The notes beneath the pieces were generated by a model that saw nothing but the letters and a program-made list of their open reading frames with translations, was not told where the DNA came from and ran no database searches. This document shows positions 6,395-12,685 of a stretch of DNA of 12,930 nucleotides, in pieces. The stretch comes from Actinomycetospora sp. Its GTDB lineage: Bacteria; Actinomycetota; Actinomycetes; Mycobacteriales; Pseudonocardiaceae. How positions within the stretch are numbered: the first letter of the stretch is position 1; every line of letters begins with the position of its first letter. A program made the position numbers and the translations under genes. Location of the stretch: contig JAICLN010000069.1 of the NCBI GenBank assembly GCA_025925615.1, positions 1-12,930 of the forward strand, written 5' to 3'.

Positions 6395-7349
6395 ACGCGA
6401 CGCGGGCGCCGGTGGTGAACAGCCGGCGGTGACGCGTCGGGGTGATCGTTGTGGTCTTGCGGAACTGGGCCCGCAGGTTGGCCGGCGTCCCCAGCCCGAC
6501 CTGGGCGGCGATGTCGTCGACCGTGTCGTCGGTGGTCTCCAGCAGTTCCTTGGTCCGCTGGATCCGCTGGTGGTGCAGCCACGCCAGCGGCGTCGACCCG
6601 GTGCCGGCGAGGAAGTGCCGGTGGAAACTGCGCCGGGACATCGCGGCCCGGGCCGCCATCTGGTCGACCGTCACGGGGTCGGCGAGGTGGGCCAGCATCC
6701 ATTGCTGCGCTGCGGCGATCGCGCTGTCGCAGGGCGGCGTCGCCGGCGCCTCGATGAACACGGCCTGGGCCTGCTCGTCACGCGGGGCCATGACGACGCG
6801 ACGCGCGACGTGGTTCGCCAACGACGGGCCGATGTCGCGGCGCAGCAGGTGCAGGGCGAGGTCGAGGCCCGTCGTGACGCCGCCCGAGGTGAGGATCGCG
6901 CCGTTGTCGACGAACACCGCCGACGGGTCGACCGTCAGCGACGGGTACTGGCGGGCCAGCTCGTCGCACAACGACCAATGTGTGGTCACCCGCAGCCCGT
7001 CGAGGAGCCCGGCCTGGGCCAGGGCGAAGGCGCCCGAGCAGACCGACACCATCCGGGCGCCCCGGCGGGCGGCGTCCCGCAGGGTGCCCAGCGTCATCTG
7101 GTCGAGCCGGGCCGAGGCGGCGCCGGACCAGCCCGGGACGATGACCGTGTCCGCCGTGCGCAGCAGGCGCAGGTCCCCGTCCGGGTTGACCGTCGTCCCG
7201 CCCGCCATCCCCACCGGCCCGGGCGCCACCCCCGCCGTGCGCACCTCGTAGAGCTCGGGCGCCTCCCGGGCGAACACGTGCATCGGGATCGCGAAGTCCA
7301 GCGGGAGGACCCCCTCGATCACCACGACGACGATGCGGTGCCGGGTCAT
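6393..7349 (-). CDS. GlxA-family regulator: DJ-1/PfpI-like domain plus AraC helix-turn-helix
   Basis: A 318-residue transcription factor. Residues 1-190 form a DJ-1/PfpI (class I glutamine amidotransferase-like) domain: a first strand RIVVVVIEGVLPLDFAIP, then the nucleophile-elbow motif VSVCSGAFAL with C104, and TSGGVTTGLDLALHLL (154-169). Residues about 210-312 form an AraC-type double helix-turn-helix (VDQMAARAAMSRRSFHRHF and DDIAAQVGLGTPANLRAQFRK). Regulators of this kind control catabolic or stress genes, often with the DJ-1 domain as a sensor rather than an enzyme. No Shine-Dalgarno precedes the ATG. A -10-like TAGAAT lies 6 bases upstream, so the mRNA is probably leaderless. It is divergent from the carbonic-anhydrase-like gene, which may be a target. 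The effector is unknown. Confidence 0.93.
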   Translation of the reverse strand: MTRHRIVVVVIEGVLPLDFAIPMHVFAREAPELYEVRTAGVAPGPVGMAGGTTVNPDGDLRLLRTADTVIVPGWSGAASARLDQMTLGTLRDAARRGARMVSVCSGAFALAQAGLLDGLRVTTHWSLCDELARQYPSLTVDPSAVFVDNGAILTSGGVTTGLDLALHLLRRDIGPSLANHVARRVVMAPRDEQAQAVFIEAPATPPCDSAIAAAQQWMLAHLADPVTVDQMAARAAMSRRSFHRHFLAGTGSTPLAWLHHQRIQRTKELLETTDDTVDDIAAQVGLGTPANLRAQFRKTTTITPTRHRRLFTTGARVA

Positions 7350-7383
7350 GGCACGATTCTATTGCCGAGCGGCATTCGTGCCA
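7349..7383. promoter_or_regulatory. Nested palindrome over the GlxA-type promoter
   Basis: TGGCACGA (7349-7356) and TCGTGCCA (7376-7383) are exact inverted repeats 19 bases apart. Inside them lies a second dyad, TGCCG-AG-CGGCA (7363-7374). One outer arm covers the start codon and transcription start and the other overlaps the -35 element. This is a good position for autoregulation, which is inferred. Confidence 0.5.
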
Positions 7384-7384
7384 C
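7356..7384 (-). promoter_or_regulatory. Promoter of the GlxA-type regulator, leaderless
   Basis: On the minus strand GTGGCA (7384-7379, four of six to TTGACA) is followed after exactly 17 bases by TAGAAT (7361-7356, five of six to TATAAT). The ATG begins 6 bases beyond the -10. A transcription start at normal distance would fall on the start codon, and no ribosome binding site is present. Leaderless transcripts are common in actinobacteria. Confidence 0.6.
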
Positions 7385-7525
7385 TCCCTCGACGCGGCAC
7401 CGTGACCACGTCGTGAACGGCCCTCCGACCAAGGACCGGGGCGTCACCGGCGGCTGGCACCAACCATGCGGTTCGTGGCAGTCCGGCCGCTGTCGACCCC
7501 GTCCCGCCCGGCCCATGCTCGATCC

Positions 7526-8050
7526 GTGTCCAGCATGGAAGAACTGCTCGAGCGGAACCGGTCCTTCGCGGCCACCGACGCCAGGGACCGGCTCCCGGCC
7601 ATCCCCTTCATCCCGAACCGCCAGCTCTACGTCATCACGTGCATCGACCCCCGCGTCGACCCCGCCGTCGTGCTGGGACTCGACCTGGGCGACGCCATCG
7701 TCGCCCGCAACGTGGGCGGTCGCGTGACGCCGGCGGTCCTGCAGGACCTCGGGTGGATCACCCACCTCCACCGCACCAAGACCCCCGACGCCGGGTGGTT
7801 CGAGCTCGTGGTGATCCACCACACCGACTGCGGGTCCGCGCTGCTCGCCGACGACGAGCTGCGCCACGGCTTCGCCGTCGCCGGCGGCTTCGACGACGCC
7901 GAGCTCGCCGCGCTGGCGGTCACCGACCCCGACACGACCGTGAAGGCGGACGTCGAGACCCTGCGCGCCTCACCGGTGCTCGACGCCCGTGTGTCGGTCT
8001 CGGGCTACGTCTACGACGTCGCGACCGGGAGGTGCGCCGCGCGTTCCTGA
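7526..8050 (+). CDS. Beta-carbonic-anhydrase-like protein
   Basis: A protein of 174 residues with the zinc-site motifs of beta-carbonic anhydrases: C39-x-D41-x-R43 in ITCIDPRVDP and H99-x-x-C102 in IHHTDCGS, joined by a GDAIVARNVGGRVT stretch (55-68). These enzymes interconvert CO2 and bicarbonate. The spacing and short length resemble the small mycobacterial Rv1284-type branch, whose members are usually about 160 residues. The start is uncertain. GTG at 7526, ATG at 7535 and ATG at 7466 are all in frame and none has a Shine-Dalgarno. I chose 7526 because a CATGCT hexamer 6 bases upstream could be the -10 of a leaderless transcript; no good -35 matches it. The gene is divergent from the GlxA-type regulator and convergent with the thiolase. 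Catalytic activity is inferred from motifs. Confidence 0.85.
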   Translation: MSSMEELLERNRSFAATDARDRLPAIPFIPNRQLYVITCIDPRVDPAVVLGLDLGDAIVARNVGGRVTPAVLQDLGWITHLHRTKTPDAGWFELVVIHHTDCGSALLADDELRHGFAVAGGFDDAELAALAVTDPDTTVKADVETLRASPVLDARVSVSGYVYDVATGRCAARS

Positions 8051-8060
8051 GCAGTAATCC

Positions 8061-8100
8061 GCCCTATGACACGGAATCAAGGGAAGCACGCCGATAGGGC
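8061..8100. terminator. Weak inverted repeat between convergent genes
   Basis: GCCCTAT (8061-8067) and ATAGGGC (8094-8100) are exact inverted repeats 26 bases apart, in the 59-base gap between the stops of the carbonic-anhydrase-like gene and the thiolase. The loop is long and there is no T-tract, so a role as shared terminator is only suggested by position. Confidence 0.25.
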
Positions 8101-8109
8101 TCACGAGCG

Positions 8110-9252
8110 TCAGCACCTCTCGATGATCGTCGCGTTCGACTGGCCCCCGCCCTCGCACATCACCTGCAGGCCGCGGGTCCCACCGGTCCGGCGGAGCTCG
8201 TGGACGAGCTTGGTGGCCAGGACCGCGCCCGTGGCGCCGAGCGGGTGGCCCATCGCGATCGCGCCGCCGTTGACGTTCGTGCGCTCCAGCGGCGCACCCG
8301 TCTCCTCCGCCCACGCGAGGACGACCGGCGCGAAGGCCTCGTTGCACTCGAAGAGGTCGATGTCGTCGATCGTCAGGCCGGCCCGCTTCAGCACCGCCTG
8401 CGTGGCCGGGATCGGCCCGGTGAGCATGAACACCGGGTCCTCCCCGACGACGGCGAGGGTCGAGACCTTCGCGATCGGCGTCAGTCCGTGGGTGCGCACC
8501 GCGTCCTCGGAGGCCACCAGGATCGCCGCCGACCCCACGCTGACCTGCGAGGACACCGCGGCGGTGAGCCGGTAGCCCTCGCGCAGCGGCGGCAGCGTGG
8601 CCATCTTCTCCCGGTCGACGGACGGGCGGATGCCCTCGTCGCGGTCGAGGCCGTTCAACGGGGCGAGCTGGTCGGAGAACCGGCCCTCGTCGGTTGCGGC
8701 CGCCGCGCGCCGGTGGCTCTCGACCGCGAACTCCTCCATCCGCTCCCGGCTGATGTCCCACTTCTCCGCGATCAGCTGCGCGCCACGGAACTGGCTGATC
8801 TCCTGGTCGCCGTACCGCTCGATCCAGCCGGCGCCCTCGCGCCGGGTCCCCATCTTCTCGAGCACCGAGGCGTTCGCGTCGATCGGCACGATCGCCATGT
8901 TCTCGACGCCCGCGGCGACGACGAGGTCCTGCGTGCCGGAGAGGACCGCCTGCGCGGCGAAGTGCAGGGCCTGCTGGGAGGACCCGCAGGCCCGGTTGAT
9001 CGTCGTGCCCGGGACGTGCTCGGGCAGCCCCGCCGAGAGCCACGCGGTGCGCCCGATGACCCCGGCCTGCGGGCCGAGCTGGCTCACGCAGCCCATGAGG
9101 ACGTCGTCGACGGCGCCGGGGTCGATCCCGGTGCGCTCCACCAGGGCGGTCAGCGTGTGCGCCCCGAGGTCGGCGGGATGGACGTCGGCGAGGGCCCCCT
9201 TGCGGGTCCCGACCGGCGTGCGGACGGCGTCGACGATGTAGGCCTCGGGCAC
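8110..9252 (-). CDS. Thiolase (acetyl-CoA acetyltransferase family)
   Basis: A 380-residue thiolase, which cleaves a 3-ketoacyl-CoA with CoA to acetyl-CoA or condenses two acyl-CoAs. The acylated cysteine is C89 in NRACGSSQQAL. The NEAF motif is at 304-307, the catalytic histidine is H336 in GGAIAMGHPLGATG, and the second catalytic cysteine is C366 in MCEGGGQSNATI. The N-terminus (MPEAYIVDAVRTPVGTRKG) is canonical. GTG at 9252 is the start: a GGGAGGA Shine-Dalgarno stands a few bases before it, although the frame is open further upstream. The position that usually reads SDGAAA in the family reads SVGSAA here, a mild departure. Whether it is degradative (beta-oxidation) or biosynthetic cannot be told from sequence. 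It could use the product of the acetoacetyl-CoA synthetase in this window. Confidence 0.93.
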   Translation of the reverse strand: MPEAYIVDAVRTPVGTRKGALADVHPADLGAHTLTALVERTGIDPGAVDDVLMGCVSQLGPQAGVIGRTAWLSAGLPEHVPGTTINRACGSSQQALHFAAQAVLSGTQDLVVAAGVENMAIVPIDANASVLEKMGTRREGAGWIERYGDQEISQFRGAQLIAEKWDISRERMEEFAVESHRRAAAATDEGRFSDQLAPLNGLDRDEGIRPSVDREKMATLPPLREGYRLTAAVSSQVSVGSAAILVASEDAVRTHGLTPIAKVSTLAVVGEDPVFMLTGPIPATQAVLKRAGLTIDDIDLFECNEAFAPVVLAWAEETGAPLERTNVNGGAIAMGHPLGATGAVLATKLVHELRRTGGTRGLQVMCEGGGQSNATIIERC

Positions 9253-9343
9253 GGTTCCTCCCGACGAGTGAGTGGTCTCCCGCCCCAGTGTCAGGGGTGT
9301 TACGACTGGGCGCGAGACCGTCCCGCCGGGAGCCGGGGACGAG

Positions 9344-9349
9344 TAGCGT
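9344..9349 (+). promoter_or_regulatory. Candidate -10 of the pseudokinase operon
   Basis: TAGCGT fits the actinobacterial -10 pattern TANNNT and lies about 110 bases before the GTG start at 9459. No recognisable -35 is seen at 16-18 bases. The predicted leader contains a 7-bp hairpin (CGGCGGG 9391-9397 / CCCGCCG 9407-9413) and a tight dyad GGGGTG-TC-CACCCC (9413-9426). Together these leave room for leader-based control. Confidence 0.3.
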
Positions 9350-9458
9350 GGACAAAGCGGGAGTGCCATTCCACGTGTGCGGATCCGACTCGGCGGGGAG
9401 CCGTGTCCCGCCGGGGTGTCCACCCCCGGCGTCCGGGATCGGGTGAACGGGGTGTTCT

Positions 9459-10886
9459 GTGCTCGAGGAAGGCCGCGAGGCGGAGCCGTGCGATGACCAC
9501 GCCGAGGTCGTGGCCGGTCGGTACCGGCTCGGTCCGGTGCTGCGGCGGTCACCGGGCTGCTGCGCGCACCGGGCCTACGACGAGCTGCTCCGGCGAACCG
9601 TGCGCGTGACCCTTGTCCAGAGCGCCCCCGCCACGTCGTCCTCCTTCGCGCTCCGCCCCCAGGGGTGGCACGACCGGGACCCCGAGGTGGCCGAGCTCTA
9701 CGACGCCGGCAGCGACGCGGGCCGCCTCTTCTTCGTGACCCACCACCCCGAGGAGCCCACGCTCGCGGAGACGACGCCCCCGGAGGGCCTCGACCTCGCC
9801 CAGTTGCGTGACCTGGGCGCCTCGATCGCCACCACCCTGCTCCCCCGCCACCGGCGGGGCGCAGCGCACGGCGGCCTCGACGCCGGCACCGTCTCGTTCT
9901 CCCCGGGCGGCACCTCGCTGGCCGACTTCGGGCTCCTGCCGTGGCTCGCGGAGTGGGGCGACGTCGCGGTGACGCCGCCGTTCCCCGCCCCGGAGCAGCG
10001 CACGGGCACACCGACCGGCCCGGCGACGGACGTGTACGCCCTCGGCCGGTTGCTCGGCGAGCTGGCCCCGCAGGGCGGACTGCAGCCCGACGTCGAAGAA
10101 CTGCTCACGGACATGACGGCCGACTCGCCGGCGGCCCGGCCCTCCCTGGAGGAGGTGCTGCGCCGGCTCACCGGCCGGGACGATCGGAGCGCGCCATCCG
10201 CAGCGCGGGTCCGCGGGCGTCAGGGTCGGCGCGTCGGGCTGGTCGCGGCCGTGGCCTGCTGCCTCGTGGGTCTGGGCGCCGGGCTCTCGGCGTTCGCCGG
10301 CTCGATGCCGCACTCCGCGGCCACCGGCGCCACCCTCGCCGCCACGGCAGCGGTACCGGCCCCCGTCGTCGCGCCCGCCCTCCCCCCGATCGCGGCGCGC
10401 GGCGGCGGATCCGACGACGAGACCGTCGCGGTCCGATCGTCGCGCTCCGACGAGTCCGAGTCCGCCAGCACCGGGTCCGGCGACGACGGCACCCGCACGT
10501 CGGCCCGGCTGGTCGACGTCGTGGACCGGACCCCTACCGCCCCGGCCGACGGAACCGACACCGACGAGAGGACGAGCACGACGCCGAGCACGCCGACGAC
10601 CTCGGTGCCCCATGACGACCAGGAGCGGGCCGGGAAGTCCGACGACCCGACCCGGTCCCACCGCACTCCGTCGTCGACGCCGGACCGCTCGCGCGACCTC
10701 GGTGACGTCCTCCACCGTGTCGACACCGTGCTCACGCACCGGCCCGGGTCCTCGAAGCCGGACGCCGGGTCGAGCGGTCACACCGGGAAGGCCACCACCG
10801 TGTCCACGTCAAGCACGACCGGCGACGACGCCCCGCCGGCGGCGGGCCACGACCTCCTGCGCACCCTCGACCAGGAACCCTCGTGA
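9459..10886 (+). CDS. Membrane-anchored protein-kinase-like protein, probable pseudokinase
   Basis: A 475-residue protein laid out like an actinobacterial Ser/Thr kinase of the PknB type. A degenerate kinase domain spans about 19-240, a single membrane helix about 259-281 follows a basic stretch (RVRGRQGRR), and a Ser/Thr/Asp-rich outer tail runs to the end. Fold landmarks survive: GRYRLGPVL at the start, DFG at 156-158, APEQ at 177-180 and the helix F motif TDVYALGRLLGEL (190-202). The catalytic ones do not. The VAxK lysine is replaced (VRVTLVQ, T51), the glycine loop is broken (SPGCC), and the catalytic HRDxKxxN reads HGGLDAGTV (137-145). Phosphotransfer is therefore unlikely and a scaffold or sensor role is inferred. 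The GTG start lacks a good Shine-Dalgarno; GTG at 9510 is an alternative. It is translationally coupled to the next gene. Confidence 0.82.
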   Translation: MLEEGREAEPCDDHAEVVAGRYRLGPVLRRSPGCCAHRAYDELLRRTVRVTLVQSAPATSSSFALRPQGWHDRDPEVAELYDAGSDAGRLFFVTHHPEEPTLAETTPPEGLDLAQLRDLGASIATTLLPRHRRGAAHGGLDAGTVSFSPGGTSLADFGLLPWLAEWGDVAVTPPFPAPEQRTGTPTGPATDVYALGRLLGELAPQGGLQPDVEELLTDMTADSPAARPSLEEVLRRLTGRDDRSAPSAARVRGRQGRRVGLVAAVACCLVGLGAGLSAFAGSMPHSAATGATLAATAAVPAPVVAPALPPIAARGGGSDDETVAVRSSRSDESESASTGSGDDGTRTSARLVDVVDRTPTAPADGTDTDERTSTTPSTPTTSVPHDDQERAGKSDDPTRSHRTPSSTPDRSRDLGDVLHRVDTVLTHRPGSSKPDAGSSGHTGKATTVSTSSTTGDDAPPAAGHDLLRTLDQEPS

Positions 10887-11176
10887 GCGCCGCGGGCTGG
10901 GTGCGGCCCTGGCTGCAGCTCGTCGAGATCTCGGTCTCGGCGCCGATCGTGATCACCTATCGCACGGCACGGCTCGTCGCGGGTGGCTGGCCGCCGGACG
11001 CACGCGAGCGTCGGGAGTTCGTGCGCATGGTCCGGGAGAAGGCCGGTGCGTTCACCGAGGTCGGCATGGCGGCGGTCACGACGCCGCCGAAGGACACCGC
11101 CCGGCTGGTCGGCGGCGTCGTCGCCCCGATGCACCGCACCGTGGTGGGCAACCGCAAGCGGCTCAGCGGTCACTGA
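10883..11176 (+). CDS. Small protein of unknown function coupled to the pseudokinase gene
   Basis: A 97-residue protein whose GTG start overlaps the stop of the pseudokinase gene by 4 bases (GTGA), so the two are almost surely translated together. I do not recognise a family. The N-terminal half (WLQLVEISVSAPIVITYRTARLV) is a hydrophobic to amphipathic helix that could lie on or enter the membrane. It is followed by a charged helix (ARERREFVRMVREKAGAFTE), a short linker with TTPPKD, and a basic C-terminus (RTVVGNRKRLSG). The make-up loosely recalls phasins and other surface-binding helical proteins, but this is only an impression. Its 3' end overlaps the convergent DUF3099-like gene by 14 bases. 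Confidence 0.72.
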   Translation: MSAAGWVRPWLQLVEISVSAPIVITYRTARLVAGGWPPDARERREFVRMVREKAGAFTEVGMAAVTTPPKDTARLVGGVVAPMHRTVVGNRKRLSGH

Positions 11177-11531
11177 CGCGGCCGGTGTCCTCCATCCCGC
11201 CCTCGATGACCAGGGCGGCCGGCGGCAGCTCCCCCGCGGTCGGCGCCGCGAGCGCCGGCGCCTCGGCGTGATACCGCGCGACCTTCTCGGCCTTGCGCGG
11301 CGGACGGTCGTTGGCGATCAGGACGGCCATCCACGGCAGCGGGACCGAGGCGATCACGAGCACCGCGGCCACGATGGTCCAGCCGAAGCCGATGGCGAGC
11401 ACCCCGGCGGCGACGAGGCACGGGATGCGCATCGCCATGATCAGCGAGTAGCGGCGACGGCGGGCGGCGAACTGCTCGGCGGGCGAGACGGGGGCTGCGG
11501 TGATCAGGACGGGGGACTGCGACCGACGCAC
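11163..11531 (-). CDS. DUF3099-like two-helix membrane protein
   Basis: A 122-residue protein with two membrane helices at about 29-49 and 51-73. They are preceded by the basic cluster ARRRRYS and followed by IANDRPPRKAEKV. This arrangement, with RRRRY before the first helix and a short turn between the two, matches the DUF3099 family of actinobacteria, whose role is unknown. Both termini are probably cytoplasmic. I chose GTG at 11531 because AGGAG stands 6 bases upstream; the open frame reaches 11630 but adds a low-complexity tail. An Ala/Pro-rich C-terminus follows the helices. A possible promoter (TTGATG, 17 bases, TCGCAT) lies in the 143-base gap to oleD. The gene converges on the 97-residue protein gene and overlaps its end by 14 bases. 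Confidence 0.78.
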   Translation of the reverse strand: MRRSQSPVLITAAPVSPAEQFAARRRRYSLIMAMRIPCLVAAGVLAIGFGWTIVAAVLVIASVPLPWMAVLIANDRPPRKAEKVARYHAEAPALAAPTAGELPPAALVIEGGMEDTGRVSDR

Positions 11532-11674
11532 GTCGGACTCCTCTCGGGCTCCGTTGCCCGGTGGTGCCTGCCGGTCACGATGCGATTCCGAACCGGCATC
11601 AGCATCAACACCGAGAGGTCGGCCCACCATCCGTCCGGGAGTCGCGGCGGGTGGTGTCCCCTCTCACGGGTGGG

Positions 11675-12685
11675 TCAGGCCGAGGTGCGCAACGACGCCG
11701 CGAGCCGGACGAAGCCCTCGTCGAGCGGGACCTGCGGGGCGTAGCCGAGGTCGCGCCGTGCGGCGGTGATGTCGAACCAGTGGTCGGTGGCCAGCTGCCG
11801 GGCGAGGAACCTCGTCATCGGCGGGTCGCCAATCTCGCCGAACACACCCACCCGCTCCAGCACCCGCCAGACCGACTCCACCGCGGCGCCCGCCGCGAGG
11901 GCCACGGGCAGGGGGACGGTGCCGCGCACCGGCGCCAGCCCGCCCGCGACGACGATGCCGTTGACCAGGTCCCGGACCGGTCGCGGGTCCCCGGAGGTCA
12001 CGAAGTAGGCCCGTCCCGCACAGGCGGCGTCCGGGGCGAGGTGCGCGGCGGCGTCGAGGTGGGAGCGGGCCGCGTCGTCGACGTAGGTGGTGTCGACGAC
12101 GGCGGACCCGTCGCCGACGAACCGGAGCCGCCCGCTGCGGGCCCGGTCGAGGATGCGGGGGACGAACTGGGTGTCGCCCGGGCCCCAGACCAGGTGCGGG
12201 CGCAGCGCGACCGTGGCCAGGTCCGGCCCGTTCGCGGCGAGCACCATCCGCTCGGCCTCGGCCTTCGTCGCCGGGTAGGCCGACTCGAAGTGCGTGGCGT
12301 AGGGCAGGGACTCGTCGCCGCCGCGGATGTCGCCGCCGGTGTGCACGACGCTCGGCGTGCTGGTGAACACGAACCGCCCGACGGCGGCGTCGCGGCAGGC
12401 GTCGAGCAGCACGCGGGTGCCCTCGACGTTGCTGTGCCGGAAGGCCGCGTCGCCACCGGAGATGCCCGCCTTCGCCGCCACGTGGAACACGACGTCGCAG
12501 CCCGCGAGCGCATCGCGGCAGGCGGCCGGGTCGGTGAGGTCCCCGCGGACCGTCGCGACGCCGCGCTCGCGCAGCGCCGGGTAGTCGCCGCGGGCGAGGC
12601 TCGTGACGCCGTCACCGCCGGCCAGCAGCGCGTCGACGACGGCGCCGCCGAGGAACCCGCCACCGCCGGTGACCAGGGCCTTCAC
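11675..12685 (-). CDS. oleD: OleD-type NAD(P)-dependent dehydrogenase/reductase
   Basis: A 336-residue extended short-chain dehydrogenase. The Rossmann motif TGGGGFLG occupies residues 6-13, and the catalytic pair is Y137 and K141 (YPATK) with serine in TSTPSVVH (108-115). The stretches FHVAAKAG, LRPHLVWGPGD, VVDTTYVDDAA and TRFLARQL follow closely the pattern I know from OleD of long-chain olefin biosynthesis, and more distantly the 3-beta-hydroxysteroid dehydrogenases. OleD reduces the 2-alkyl-3-ketoacid made by OleA to a 2-alkyl-3-hydroxyacid, which OleC then closes to a beta-lactone. Placement supports this: the GTG start overlaps the stop of an OleC C-terminus by 4 bases. A longer in-frame start at 12730 would lie inside oleC and add residues not typical of the family. 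It is the last gene of its operon in view. Confidence 0.88.
   Translation of the reverse strand: MKALVTGGGGFLGGAVVDALLAGGDGVTSLARGDYPALRERGVATVRGDLTDPAACRDALAGCDVVFHVAAKAGISGGDAAFRHSNVEGTRVLLDACRDAAVGRFVFTSTPSVVHTGGDIRGGDESLPYATHFESAYPATKAEAERMVLAANGPDLATVALRPHLVWGPGDTQFVPRILDRARSGRLRFVGDGSAVVDTTYVDDAARSHLDAAAHLAPDAACAGRAYFVTSGDPRPVRDLVNGIVVAGGLAPVRGTVPLPVALAAGAAVESVWRVLERVGVFGEIGDPPMTRFLARQLATDHWFDITAARRDLGYAPQVPLDEGFVRLAASLRTSA

Noticed and set aside
8200..9609. 469-codon open frame on the plus strand opposite the thiolase
   Set aside because: It is a shadow of the thiolase. It has no family features and runs into the pseudokinase reading region in another frame.
9253..10011. Upstream open extension of the thiolase frame
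   Set aside because: The thiolase N-terminus MPEAYIVDAVRTP begins at 9252 with a Shine-Dalgarno. The extension is Arg/Pro-rich and antisense to the pseudokinase.
9549..10781. 410-codon open frame on the minus strand opposite the pseudokinase
   Set aside because: It is Gly/Arg/Val low complexity, while the plus-strand frame shows kinase landmarks, a membrane helix and coupling to the next gene.
10883..11176. Calling the 97-residue protein a phasin
   Set aside because: Only a loose similarity in helix make-up. No diagnostic motif was seen, and the neighbours (pseudokinase, DUF3099) do not point to storage granules.
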